Shown in pieces: positions 37,114-48,972 of a stretch of 64,000 nucleotides of DNA (the first letter of the stretch is position 1; every line of letters starts with the position of its first letter). The stretch is from Watersipora subatra. Taxonomy: Eukaryota > Bryozoa > Gymnolaemata > Cheilostomatida > Watersiporidae. The stretch covers positions 44,255,196-44,319,195 of the forward strand of contig NC_088708.1 of NCBI RefSeq assembly GCF_963576615.1, written 5' to 3'. The translations under genes and the position numbers were made by a program. The notes below the pieces were generated by a model. The model was not told where the DNA came from. It did no database searches and was given only the letters and a program-made list of their open reading frames with translations.

Positions 37114-40100
37114 TATATACTGTTAAGGCGCGATTCACAAACCATGAAGCGTCTTTTAACCATCCATCTAAAAGGAACTCTAGTATATTAAGCAAATACA
37201 TATGGTCACTAAAGGACAATGGTACTAAGTACACAATATCATGGAAAACTCTACGAAATGCTAAAGCATAAAACACTATCTACAACAAGTGCAACTTATG
37301 CTTGTGGGTGAAGTTCTATATTATTTTCAGGCCATCACTAGGCACTCTTAATAAATGTAATGAGCTATTGTCATCATGCAGACATTCATCTAAGTTTTTG
37401 CTATGCAATTGTATCACTTAACTATTTGGCTTTTGGCTTCTATACCCCCACCCATCATTAGCTTATCTAACTCTGTATAACAGCACATTACTGGTGTATG
37501 AGATTCATTTTATACATTTTATCTGAAGAGTGTAGTACTTATTGTACCACATGAAACTATTAGTAATAAAACTTTTATCTTATAGAGTGAAGTTTTACTT
37601 TTAAATATTATATATATATATATATAATATCTGTGCTTCCCGAAGTTGCCCGGGTATTAAAAATCAGCTTTTAAACAATGAGAAGTAATGAGAGTTGCCC
37701 GCCACTTGCTATTAGCCTGGCGCAATGCCAATAGAAAATTCCAGTAAGCTAGTTAATGAGCGCTATGCTTCTAATGACGGTATGCCATGACATTGCATCA
37801 GTGTTGTCCAGTTACAGCTATTCTAATAATAGCTATAGCTAGAGGGACACACATACATACATGTACTTTGAGAAATATATATATAGATATATATGAAGTT
37901 CATTAAAAACTACAGGTTAAAATCATTACTACTATTAGTTTCATGCAATCGTGTTGCAATCTTCAGGTAGAATCTACCTGAAGATTCGACCAACTGACAA
38001 AAATGACAGTTTGTCAAGACAGGCTAAATATCTGGCTGCCAGTAGGACAGTAGCTTGATACCGATCTCTTTTAGGAATAGATACTGTAGACTAAGGCATA
38101 AGTCTTAGTGATTTATTCTGCCAAAATAGATTGTAGTGCTAGATTAATATCTTCTAACAGCTTCTTAGGTGAGAATCTCCTGACTCTTTGGTATTCTCTA
38201 ATGGTATCCTGCTTTCATAGTCAAGAACAGCTGAGAGCTCATCGATGATGTTATCTCTAAGATCTTTTACCCTTATGTCAAGAATATCTGGTTTAAAGTA
38301 CATGTCAACACAACAATGTTGTGGTGTATGTCACCTTCACGGCGTGCTTAGGCATATATTCCTCATTAGTAGAGATCAGTCAGGTCTTCCATTGTCTTAT
38401 TTCACAAAAGCGAAGTTGTGATATCGGCTGCTCTCACCATGTCGCTTCCTTTTGCAACCAGTTGTTTTACAGTTACGGACAATTCAGGGTGAATATCTAT
38501 CTAGTTTTATGCACTCTTTATGTCACTACTCTTCTAAGGTTCACACATAAGTTAGCACTGTATGAGGTTTGTGTTACTAGCCAGGGTCCATTTTATTCAT
38601 TTTCAACCAGAAACCCATTCAACACTGTTTTAAAGCTCAAGGCATTGAGTACTTTGTTTGACTGGGTAGCGTCTGCTCTGCATGGCATCGTTTTTCATGC
38701 TCATCGAAGAGATATTTATCGATAATTTAAGTCCTTAACGTATTGCTACCACATCTTTTACTAAAATCTTGTAGGTCCATCATTGAACACGTGCTGATGT
38801 AGTACTAGCTAATACATGCAAATGCTAAAAAATAAACTAATTTTAACTATTGATTGATCACACATTAAAACTTTAGTTTGCAATGGAACCTTAGTAATTG
38901 AATTTTTAAGCATGATTATCAAGTACCACGTTGTTAAGGAATTTTGAAATTGCGTTCTAATATAAGATATTTGATTCTTACTCATTGTGATTTTTTTAAA
39001 TCTCACAGACCAACACTGATACCTTGTATATGATTGTAGGATCATTTGACCTAAAGCAATCGAGTGCTGGCTGGATAGCTTGTCTCAACATTTATGGGCG
39101 CAGCATTTCACCCTCCGACTTACTTGACTTATCTTCCTGCACAAAACCAGGTGACGTGTTTTCTCTACAGAATGGAGTTGGACAGATGAAGGGATCTGTA
39201 GAAACGAGCTGCTCTGCAGGCTTACTCAAAGGTGAGAACATATTAGTTCAGTAATCTGTTGAGTAAACCACAGTACCCAAGAATTTTAGTATGTTAACGG
39301 TAGCCTATACATGTATATTATACAGACAAAGAACTATAATAACAGTAATAATAATAATAATCAAATCTAAGCTAAGAGAAGAATAAAGTTGGACCTGGAA
39401 AGGAAAGAGTTAAAAAGAGCACAGTTTTCTGCTCTGTTCGGGGGGGGGGGGGGGGGCAAGAGTATTACGAAAAGTACTTGATATCTGAAGAAAGGGGATC
39501 ATGCCGAATATCAGTATACTACCAGGCAACAAGCTGGGAAAAATCAAACAGTAACTATGATAATATTAACAATAATAATAATAATTCACCGAACTTCAAT
39601 CTGCCGCCTTGCAGAATAGACCATTGTGAGGGTAAAAGGTTAAGGGAGAAACCCGACAGAAAACCTTTGTTGTCCAATGGGAATTTAAACAGCTAAGAGA
39701 GCTAACCTGAACAAAAACTACACTCATGCTTCTGACGAATACACGAACAAACAGAAACACCTACGGCGCAGAGAGGATCTGTAACACAGATCAACTTTTG
39801 CCGGCAGTTCTCATGTGGGAGACCAGATATAGAGCGGTAATCAATCTGCTACTGAAATTGATACTACTACTAAAAGCCCCATAAAGAAATGGATCACACA
39901 TTATAACATCAGTGCAATGGAGTGTTACTACCTCAGCAAACCTGGGAGAAGAATGTATATGAAGAAAATGCATCAGACCTGGAAGGATGGGAGACTGTGC
40001 AGCAGATCAAAGGAAATGTACTACTGTCAGACTCAAAAATGGAAGGAATCAATAACAGAGTTCTGAATATCATACCAATTGAGACTGAAAAACCAGATAA

Positions 40101-43100
40101 AATTAACACCACACACCAGGATCAAACAGAAGAGACTATATAAACACCAGAACAGAAAATAGCAGAGAACAGATATAAGCATCCAAAAGAACAGGAGAAA
40201 AAAGTTCTTAAACAACTGGATGATATCGTGGCAAAGGTTGAAGAAAAATTCACAATTCATAAATTACAAGTTGATAGATAGAAGATACCAAAAGAGAAGC
40301 TACATAAAGAAATGGCAGAGATCAACAAATTGATGAGGTTCATGGCAGCTGCCGACATTAGCGAAACCACCAAGCTTGTCTTTGCTGGAACTTACCTTGT
40401 GCTAAGATGCTTGAAGGTGAAAAAACCAGCTGAAAACAATAACAAAAGGGAGATATTATAAAGAATAAGACTGCAAAGAAAAGTGGAAAAAATAAAAAAC
40501 AATCTTGGAAAATGATAAAAAAGCTGGCTAAAAAACCTTACTAGCCTACATGCTAGAACTGTGAATCAGCTCAGTGAATGCTTAAAAGAAGGAAAACCAC
40601 CAGAGTGGATGACAACTCGTATGACGGTGTAAACCTCCAAAGATGCTAGAAAAAAAGTACCATCTAATTACAGACCGATAGCATCCTTGCCCATATTGTA
40701 TAAGGGGCTGACTGCAGTGATCTCAGAAAGCATATACAACAACCTAAACTTACAGAACATAATATCACGGAAACAGAAAGGCTGTGAACGAAAGAGCAGA
40801 GAAATGAAAGACCAACTGATAATCGATAAGAATGTTATGAGAGATTGTAGAACAAGAACAAGTAACCTAGTATTGAACTGGATCGACTACAAAAAGGCAT
40901 ATGACATGGTTTCCCATTCATAAATAATATCAGTGTTAGACTTATGCAAAGTCGCAGAGAATACTAATAAACACACCGAGAGCAGTATGAAAATGTGGAA
41001 AGCTATCTTACAAAGCGAAGGAAAAAAATTGGAAATGTTAGTATAGAGCGTGGGATCTTTCAGGGAAATATTTGGTCACCGGATGATGTCATTGACACTT
41101 GTTCTAAGAGGACTAAAAGCAGCATATAGTACAAAGAAAAAAGATGTAATCAACCACCTAATATTCCTGGTCGACCTAAAGGTTTACGGAAGATCGCAGA
41201 ATAATATAAACACACTAATCAACACGGTTAGAATATGCAGCCATGACATCGGGATGAAAATCGAACTATACAAATGTACCACCATTACTATGGAAAGAGG
41301 GAAACTAACTGCAGGGGCGAGAGTGGAAATGCAAAAAGGAAAAGACATTAACCTCCTCAAAGAGGATGAAGAATACTAATACCTTGGAGTGCTGCAAGCA
41401 AATGACGTAAAGCATAATGAAATGACCAAGAAATTGATTGCCATGCATTGTGGAACGCACCCTGAATTGGAGTTAGACAGGATCTATGTAGAAGGGAAGA
41501 AGGAAGAGAGAGAGGCCTTACTAGTATTGAGGAAACAGTGAAGTATGAAAGCCATAGCCGAAAGAAATATACAGCCACCAGCGTGGTGGGAACAATACGT
41601 AACTCAGGTGAACTGATAACTACCGATGAGGAAGACATGTCAAAATCACATTGTAGAGAGAAACAGAAAAGCTCACAGCTAGATGAATGGACACAGAAGC
41701 CGATGAATGTGCAATATCAAAAGCAAACAAATGAGCAGGCAGCACTAGAGACAAGAGGAAGCCTAAAACGAACAACAGAGTGTCTGATAATACCAGCACA
41801 ACACCAAACCCTGCGAACCCATTAAAGAAAAGCAAGGATTTAAAAGAGCACGAATGATGCTAAATGTAGACTGTGTAAGACAAAGGATGAAACAGTCACT
41901 CATTTTGTAAGTGAATGCTCAAAGATCGCACCAGCAGAATACAAACATCAACATGATAAAGTGACTCTAGCAATTCACTGGAGTATCTGTAAGAAGCACA
42001 ACTTTCCACACACAGGGTGAAGCCAGTGTTTGAGAATAACGATGTGAAGCTGTTATGGAACTTCTAAATTCAGACTGATAAACCTATCGAGGCCAGGAGA
42101 CCAGACTTAGCACTAATCAACACAGAACGAAGAGTGTCACATTATTGATATATCAATCACAGGAGACGCCAGGGTAGAGAGGAGAGAAGATGAAAAGAAG
42201 AAGTATGAAGAACTGAGATTTGAGCTACGAAGGCTGTGGAATGTCCAACCAAAAATTGTACCTGCAGTGATTAGAGCGCTTGAGACAACATCCAGCCAGC
42301 TTATTTCATATCTCGCTGAGGTTGACACTGAACTGTCTTTTGAAGTAATTCAAAAACAGCACTATACTAGGATCTGCCCAGATTCTACGGAAGCCTCTTC
42401 AATAGAGAGAATCATTAAAGTGATAACCCTTTTGCTTTAAACTAAGGCCTGGAGTCCCTCAATACCAACCACGTAGTTGTGAAGACAGTTTCTATAATAA
42501 TAATAATAGTTATTATATTATAATAATTAATAATCATCTAAACTGTTGGATGGCTGTCTATACAGAAGACAGCCATCTTAGGAACAGCTCACATATTGAA
42601 GAAGGTCCTCTCTTAGTGGAATTGAGGAAGATGTTAGATCCTTTGGCCTTTTGTTAAGACCAGGACTCAATACGGACTAAAAACAGTCACCTACCACCAC
42701 ACAACTGTGAAGAAAAAGTTTACAATAACAATAATAATAAAACTGGCATATGCATACTCAATGCAGACTAACTATTGTTTTATAGGTTGCTTAGGCTACA
42801 GAGAGAAAGAGGGAAGTCAAGTGCTTGTTTTTACCAAAGTACTATTTATTAAACTATCTACAATTTTTAGTTTGTAAAATAAACTTGCTCAAGTCTTATT
42901 TTCAAATTATGATATCATTGTTGTGTTATGTCACATCATGTAACAAAAGCTATAGCAAAGAGTTTGCTATAGCTTTTGTTATAATATGTGCATAACATAT
43001 ATTTAGAGTAAAGATTGATTACTTTTTTTCTAGGCGAGTCAACCAGCCTTTCAACGTACTACTGCATCTTCAAAGATCAAGCACTTTCTTTTGTTAACCC

Positions 43101-43203
43101 AACTGTCCACCTCACCAACAGCCAGTTTCACTGCATCGCGTTGTGCACGGGCACTTCCAAATGCTTGTCAGTCAATTTTGAAATGCAAACTATGGTCTGT
43201 TAA
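29495..43203 (+). CDS. Secreted LamG/pentraxin-like protein with PAN/apple-like tail (6 exons, 282 aa)
   Basis: The model has six exons: 29,495-29,519; 29,877-30,056; 31,242-31,396; 35,885-36,011; 39,040-39,231; 43,034-43,203. Every intron is GT-AG and phases agree (1,1,0,1,1), giving 849 nt with one stop. The start MLLLVLTILLVSSNTYGQ is a good signal peptide. It needs the short first exon, because the ATG at 29,855 lies in the polypyrimidine tract before the true acceptor at 29,875-29,876. Residues about 20-190 resemble a concanavalin-like LamG/pentraxin fold: DVTVCFWWKP recalls the pentraxin xCxxW core, and GWIACLNIYGRSISPSDL recalls the last strands of that fold. The last 70 residues have spaced cysteines (CIF, CIALC, KCL, MVC) like a PAN/apple domain. 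The stop falls one codon past where PAN domains usually continue, and reading on in frame gives a PAN-like tail, so it looks truncated. Likely a secreted binding protein; ligand unknown. Confidence 0.7.
30120..30650. other. GC-richer block in intron 2 with short direct repeats
   Basis: The base mix differs from the AT-rich intron. A segment around GGGGCAAGTCTCTCTTTGAT is repeated about 33 bp apart near 30,386-30,435. I recognise no family; it may be an old repeat. Open frames here are not convincing. Confidence 0.4.
31397..32930. other. Intron 3, first part, no feature
   Basis: AT-rich intronic sequence. I see no exon, RNA gene or clear repeat. Confidence 0.5.
32930..34690. other. GC-richer block in intron 3, unclassified, possibly a decayed element
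   Basis: About 1.8 kb stands out by higher GC from the intron around it. Medium-length open stretches occur on both strands but match no family I know. A decayed mobile element is the simplest reading. Ends and family cannot be set by eye. Confidence 0.35.
36254..37011. mobile_element. piggyBac-like MITE, 758 bp
   Basis: It is flanked by TTAA on both sides (36,250-36,253 and 37,012-37,015). The ends are inverted: CCCTTTTTGCTGA at the left and TAGCAAAAGGG at the right. TTAA targets with CCC-starting ends are typical of piggyBac. No transposase frame is present. Near the right end a segment of about 54 bp (CTTATGTCAGCTC to CTATGTCATTT) is repeated in tandem. Confidence 0.7.
37070..37110. repeat. 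(TA)n microsatellite
   Basis: Uninterrupted TA run of about 20 units in intron 4. Confidence 0.9.
37900..38000 (-). mobile_element. Possible Penelope-like 3' tail, antisense
   Basis: On the minus strand, a stretch with CATGAAACTAATAGTAGTAA followed by an AT-rich run resembles the tail of the Penelope-like fragment at 48,900-48,955. A 12-bp inverted repeat (ATCTTCAGGTAG) lies beside it. I found no clear coding similarity further on. Confidence 0.4.
39440..39456 (+). repeat. G17 homopolymer
   Basis: Seventeen consecutive G at the 5' side of the LINE. It could form a G-quadruplex and may be miscounted by sequencing. Confidence 0.8.
39470..42440 (+). mobile_element. Decayed R2-group (REL-type) non-LTR retrotransposon
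   Basis: The reverse transcriptase is recognisable around 40,555-41,430. NYRPIASLP is followed by KGLTAVISESIYNNL, then QKGCERKS, KDQLIIDK and DYKKAYDMVSH. The catalytic FxDD box has become FLVDLKVYG, so one aspartate is gone. Around 41,855-41,990 comes a CCHC finger (CRLCKTKDETVTHF, then a later His and Cys), then LLWNF and RRPDLALINTERRVSH at about 42,050-42,140, the region of the PD-D/E restriction-like endonuclease. Several stops and frame changes break the frame. The 3' tail ends in AT-rich TAA repeats near 42,500. Inactive copy in intron 5 of the LamG/PAN gene. Confidence 0.75.
42570..42745 (+). mobile_element. Second LINE 3'-tail fragment
   Basis: This repeats the 3' UTR motifs of the LINE just upstream (AAGACCAGGACTCAATACGG compared with AAGGCCTGGAGTCCCTCAAT, then CACAACTGTGAAGA and AAT repeats). 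It looks like a separate, 5'-truncated insertion of a related element. Confidence 0.55.
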
Positions 43204-44740
43204 CTTGGTGTGAATGAGCAGTCAGCCGCATTGGAACCAAAAAAGGGCTGGGTTCATGTTTCATGTAGTTTGTGCTTCCTCAAGTTTTGATTATCGGTCT
43301 CTTATTATCTTTGATTAGTTTATAATCTATAAAAAATATGAGTTATTTTTCTTCCTCAAATCGTAAGTTAGATTTTTTAATAACTGGATCTTCTCATTTC
43401 AAAGCTTCTATCATTCTTCGTGTATAATAGATTTTGTGTTTTTTTATTCAACTAACTGTTCTACACGTAAAACATCTGACTATTGTCATAAACTTCCCTA
43501 ACATCAAACCTATTTCACTGTAAAAGAAGATTTAGGATGATTACTACTCTAAATTACCAATGTGTTTTACTATCGAAGATTATTTAAAAAGTCCAAACCC
43601 TTCAAAAAACTATACTCAGCTGTATCCTTATTATTTACATCTGATTAAAACAACAAAAGTAGCTGGAAACAGTTTTCAGTTGAGAGAAACCCATGGTGAA
43701 CTAAAAAAAACAATTTAATAATGCTTGTAGCAGCTTTGGCAAGTCCAAAAACACGATTGTAAACTAAGTTGTTACCAGGTACTTCAAAAAGAAGTATTAT
43801 GTTTTATTTTAATGTCGACCAATGTTTGTGACATTGTTGTAACTCACAAATATTTTTAACAAATGGTTTGCTTCCACAAGAATTTGAGAAAGAACGATCT
43901 CTTTTATGCTTGATTAAAAAGTATTGCTTCTAAAAACATTTAATATTTTTTATCAAATCTGCCAAATTATTTTCTGTCTCTGAATTAAATGCCAAGTGTA
44001 TATTACATCTTTTAAAACTGCTCACTTGTTGAGAGTGAGAAATTGGGAACTGTTTCCATGTTGTTAGATTTCAAACTAAACCCTAATATCTGCGCTACTT
44101 CTGTCAACTAATCATCCCATCAAATATTTTGAAGCTTGTGAAAGATATATGGGAATTCTTATAAAATATCACTTACACTAACTAGATGAATCTGAAGGAT
44201 CTGTTGATCTAGTGATTACAACTTGGGTTTACCTTATTTATATTTATTTCTTCTTTCTGTTAGCAACTTTTTTTCACTTTCTATTTATGGTACACACATC
44301 GTGTCTGTATACAGTCCGGATATATTGTAATAGTCATCTAGCCACAAAAATATTATTTTTCTTCAACTTCTTCAAATCAATTTTCTTGTGATGTCATGGT
44401 TATTGTCATTACAAGCAAATAACTTTGAGGTAAAGAAAGTGCTAATGTTTAAAATAAATGAATAAATTGTAACGTTAAACTTAGGTGATATCATTCTTGA
44501 ATTATTTTAGGATATCTGATCTGTTGTTACCTACATGTTTATAATTGAAATTTTTAATTGTTATTTTGTTTGTCATTGTGTTCTGGACCAATAAAATAAA
44601 AATGTATGGTATAAAATGTTTTAATATCTACTCTACACCACTATACAGAACAGACTTTAATGTTTCCTTGTTATATGCATGGCTGCATGACTGCAACCTG
44701 CAATCAGGGAATACCGGCTTGGAGATATGTATAGTAGCTC
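43204..44740. other. Downstream of the LamG/PAN stop, no gene seen
   Basis: The first 45 bp continue the PAN-like reading past the stop. The rest is AT-rich without a convincing exon. Confidence 0.45.
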
Positions 44741-44744
44741 TATG

Positions 44745-45285
44745 ACAGTATAAATATGAATAGTATTTCTATGGCAGTATAGATATGAATAGTATTTTTA
44801 TGACAGTATAGATATGAATAGTATTTCTATGGCAGTATATATAGATATGTATTATAGCTCTATGGCAGTATAGATATGAATAGTATTTCTATGGTAGTAT
44901 AGATATGTATGGTCTATGACAGTATAGATATGAATAGTATTTCTATGGCAGTATATATATGTATGGTAGCTCTATGACAGTATATATATGTATAGTAGCT
45001 CTATGACAGTGTAAATATGAATAGTATTTCTATGGCAGTATAGATATGAATAGTATTTCTATGGCAGTATAGATATGAATAGTATTTCTATGGCCGTATA
45101 TATAGATATGTATTATAGCTCTATCACAGTATAGATATGAATAGTATTTCTATGGCAGTATAGATATGAATAGTATTTCTATGGCAGTATAGATATGTAT
45201 GGTAGCTCTATGACAACATAGATATAAATAGTATTTCTATGGCAGTATATATATGTATGGTAGCTCTATGACAGTATAAATATGA
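44745..45285. repeat. 29-bp minisatellite
   Basis: Units of the form ATAGATATGAATAGTATTTC plus TATGGCAGT are repeated with variants (GACAGT, TATGTATGGTAGC) across about 540 bp. Confidence 0.85.
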
Positions 45286-45289
45286 AAGT

Positions 45290-47175
45290 GATAGTCAATA
45301 ACCAATAGTCAATGACCAACAAAAAGTCAACAGTAATCACTCAGAAAACTAGACTAGAGTCAAGCAACAAGAAATATTTATTATTAAACAGAATAAATAT
45401 TTACATAAAAGAATAACTGCTGCACCGAGCAGCAAATTTTAAAGTATAATATATACAAGGAATCCACTCATAGGATTATAAATAAGAACTGAACTGTTCT
45501 TTATAATGCTATATACATGAGTTTATGTAGATGTAGAGAGTCTTATCTGTTGATAGTCTGCTCTACTTGGTAGAATTGTAAGTGGTCTCAACTCTTTCCA
45601 ATATAATACCTCTTTTTTCTACAATGTTAAATACACCTCTAAAATTTTATATAATCTAATCTCATGAAGTACTCTTTAGTAATACAGCTTGTATATTCAG
45701 AATTATGATAGCCTCTGTTTATTAATTATAGTAGTGAGACTATAATTATTCCAGACTACAAATATGCTTGAAAATATTAAATACTGTTGTTTGACTAAAT
45801 TTTGGTTTACTCACTAAAATCCCAATTTGTCAAAGTTATCTGCTACCTGAGATCAGGAAGGAGTTGTTTACTCAATATTCTCATTGATAAGCGGACTATC
45901 AGCACAAAATTTACATGAGCAAGAAAAGAGTATGCTTTTAGTTGTGGCACTTATGATCAGCAAGCAATTCTTTCTCAGTCCTTCAGTGACATAACTACTG
46001 TATATGCTGTGTTAGCAAAGAATGAAAATGAATCAAGTATAACAAATTACATATATGGTAGATGGAGTCGTGTACTCTCTGCCGCCGAGTATTGATCTTC
46101 TCAAGATCTTTGTCAATATGTTTAGCCTCTGTTTATTAATTAGAGTAGTAGGACCAGCCTATAAATATTATTGAAAAATTTAACTTTATTGTTTGAAAAT
46201 TTTTATTTTCTTGATTAAAAAGTCTAATTCATCAAGGTTGTCTACTACCTGAAATCATTGTGGAGTTATCTACTCAATGTTTTCAATGACATGAACCATA
46301 GGCACAACAGAATACATGAGCAAGAAAGGAGCATGTTCTTAGTTCTGACTTGGCTGATCAGCAAACAATTCTTTCTTCAGTTTATTCAGTGGCATAATTT
46401 TGCGGTGTTAGCAAAGAATGAAAAATGAATTAACCATAACCGATTACATACATGATAGATGGAGTCATGTGCTCTGTGTCGACTAGTATTGATCTTCTCA
46501 ACAACCTCCTCAATATCACTAACAGCTTTAGTATAAATAATTTTAACTTGTTTTCCTTTCTACAAATACAAATTAACTAATAAACAACCCAAATATAGGA
46601 TTTGCTTACAAACACCGTTTAATTACCCAAACCTTATCAACAACTACTCAGGGAATCTTCCACAATCTTTAGTAAAAATGTGGAATCTTTAGGGAATCTT
46701 CCAGAACCTTTAGTAAAAATGTGGAAGCTCACATATAATTAGAACAATGAAAAAAACAAAGATATTATTGATGCAAATACAACCTATAATCATTATTGAG
46801 TTGATGACACTTAAGGGCTACTTAAGAGCATTAAGATATGTTATCAAAATTGTGGTTATTTTTAGTTCGGTAAAGGTGCAAACAGTTAATTTATAATAAA
46901 AAGGTTGCGCAGAAAACTCCAAAACATGCATTTCTCACTCTTCACACATTTATTAGTGATTTGAATAGAAGTAAAACGGCATATTTGCCTCGGTCATCGA
47001 GATATTATGGATTCTATGCATCTGAGCCTTGGTAATATATCCTTCAGCATGGACTTTCTCCACTGCCTTTAATTCAGTAATTATCTCCTCTCTTTCTTTC
47101 TAAAAGTTTAGTTAATAGTTTTATAAACTGCATCCACTAGATAAAGTGAGACATCAAAAGTATTCCTAGAGCTGA
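45290..47175 (-). pseudogene. Copy A of the four-exon gene family, 5' exon lost
   Basis: Exon 4 is 45,523-45,618 and ends STST-stop as in copy B. Exon 3 is 46,452-46,559 (KGKQVKIIYTKAVSDIEE...). Exon 2 is 46,989-47,099 (KEREEIITELKAVEKVHAEG...). Exon 2 would use a GC donor (GAG|GCAAAT) instead of GT. A second, decayed exon 3 lies at about 46,055-46,122 inside a local duplication of about 380 bp and has lost its GT donor. The exon 1 of copy B has no counterpart: 47,230-47,650 is unrelated, GC-richer sequence, and homology to the copy B upstream region resumes at about 47,660. It is probably a pseudogene unless a new first exon exists. Confidence 0.65.
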
Positions 47176-47229
47176 TAAAATTCATTCACCTTCCTGCACT
47201 ATTGTTATATTCGATTTCGGTAGTTTTCA

Positions 47230-47655
47230 ATTGTCACTTAAAACTTGGAGTTGTCATTTTGCTTTGGACTGTTCATAGAGCGATGCGCAGTAGCCGGGTT
47301 AATTCGCGTCGCACGCTCTGTGTTACGATATTGGTACCTATCCGTCTCACATTGTGACTGGCGTTTGAATTGACCTAATGGTGGCGCTGTTTGTCCTCAG
47401 CCAATAGAATGACACCAGCGGGCCTGGGTCATGTATGATAGCCAAGTTCTCTTTTGATAGGGAAGTCTACCGATACTCCCCACTCCTTGATCGTGAAGCA
47501 TTGAGTGATCCTGTCTACTCCTTCTCCGATGCTTGCTGACTAGACGTGAAATCTTGCTGCTGACTTGACTACATCAAAACCAAAAATCCACACTTGTCGT
47601 GGCGGATTGCGTACATCCCAGAAGAAGGGACCAATTCGCAGTGCGTGCTCACTAC
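47230..47655. other. GC-richer segment replacing the first exon of copy A
   Basis: It interrupts the match between copies A and B. It holds a CCAAT-like box (ATTGGCTGAGG on the minus strand) and several CpGs. I found no open first exon with a donor on the minus strand. It could be an insertion or a promoter-like piece from elsewhere. Confidence 0.4.
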
Positions 47656-47999
47656 AAACAGCTACAATAAAATAACCAGCTCAAATTTATAATTGTAACT
47701 ATATTTACGGGTCTGAGCATCAAACAAGGATTTTCTAAAAGTGTATTTTTACTAAAACTCAATCTAACTTTTTAACTTGTTTTAGGAAAACTTTTAAACT
47801 ATTCATGCCTTTTCTTTATATTGCTGTATCATGAGCTCTACAAGTGAATTGTTCTATAGGTCTGTTTAGTATTTAGTATTGGTTCTAGTTCGAGTAGAAG
47901 TTCTAGTTCTCGTATGTATGATGAGAGTATATAGGATATGAGTATGAATATTATAATTGTATTGCTAGTCTAAGTTCTATGATGGATGACTTGTTTTAA

Positions 48000-48235
48000 A
48001 TTTTAGACCAATTTTAGACCGCTCTCTCCGTGACCAACAACAGTTGGTCACGGAGAAAGCAATCTACACCCCTACGTCGCTCAGCATCCCACCCTCACGT
48101 ACGCACTCACGCGTCGTACCAACGTTTGAACTCCGATTTTTGTTCGAACTACGAAGCAAGAATTTCTCGAGTTTTTTGTTCGGACTCCGATTTGTTCGAA
48201 CTGCGAGTCGTTCGAAAACCGAGGTTAGACTGTAT
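48000..48235 (-). mobile_element. pogo-like element end fragment
   Basis: It ends in GAAAACCGAGGTTAGACTG followed by TA, a pogo/Tigger-type terminus. It contains repeated TTCGAACT boxes and a 13-bp hairpin (48,025-48,037 with 48,044-48,056, TCTCCGTGACCAA). The matching place beside copy C (near 61,305) has an undisturbed TATTACTATC, so that copy looks like the empty site. Confidence 0.6.
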
Positions 48236-48457
48236 TACTATCAAAGTACAACATTATAAATTGTTTCTTCATTTATTTCAAAAAATATTAGAAAAAGAGA
48301 AGGCAACTTTGATGCACCTACTCAGTCATAGAAATTGATTTAACAGAAATATAGTAAATTGTTTTGAAGGAAACCATGAAACTTTTGCAATCAAATTTTC
48401 GCAATTTTAACGACAACTCCCAATATGTCTTAACTTTTGTATCAAATTGTAATATAT
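48236..48457. repeat. Segmental duplication block, copy 1 (also 61,307-61,532)
   Basis: CTATCAAAGTACAACATTAT and the following 200 bp recur at 61,309 with few changes. Both blocks end at an AT-rich run where different retroelements have inserted. Confidence 0.85.
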
Positions 48458-48461
48458 ATAT

Positions 48462-48960
48462 ATACACCAGTAGCAAACCTACAGAAAGTTATATTGGCCT
48501 CACAGAAAATACCTTTAAGACAAGATTCAGCGGCCACATATCATCTTTCAGGCACCAGGACAAGCAATCTGCCACAGAGCTTAGTAACTACATCTGGCAG
48601 CTAAAAGACCTGAACACACCGTATACAATTAAATGGAAAACCGTTCAACACGCAAGGCCATACGACCCAGCCACCAAGCGTTGTAACCTGTGCATATCAG
48701 AAAAGTACATCATCCTCACAAAACCAGAAATGAGCTCACTCAACAAGCGTAACGAGCTAGCTTCCACATGCCGACATTCTGCTAAATACACACTACGAAA
48801 TGCAATTACATAGCTATCAGTCGTTATAGTAATTACACCTCTCTTACATATATAACTCAGTTGGACCAAAACAATTTTATCTGATGATTGTCTGCGTAAC
48901 AGACATGAAACTAATAGTAATGAAGTTGTTTTTTATCTAAGGTTTTACATGAATAAATTT
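48462..48960 (+). mobile_element. Penelope-like element fragment with GIY-YIG endonuclease domain
   Basis: From about 48,465 the frame reads TSSKPTESYIGLTENTFKTR and continues with HISSFRHQDKQSATELSNYI, IKWKTVQHARPYDPATKRCN and LCISEKYIILTKPE, to a stop at 48,813. This matches the C-terminal GIY-YIG nuclease region of Penelope-like retroelements. The reverse transcriptase is absent, so it is 5'-truncated. The open frame begins upstream at 48,364, but 48,364-48,457 is duplicated flank also found near 61,430, so the first 30 or so residues are not element protein. The 3' end is an AT run next to a pogo-like element. Confidence 0.7.
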
Positions 48961-48972
48961 TATATATATATA

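Noticed and set aside
38321-38725. A 134-codon plus-strand open frame in intron 4
   Set aside because: No domain, no splice context and no similarity to the adjoining gene.
41357-42328. Minus-strand open frames over the decayed LINE
   Set aside because: They are shadows of the plus-strand element.
48030-48338. Open frames across the pogo-like end and duplicated flank
   Set aside because: They cross a transposon boundary and are not shared by the second copy.
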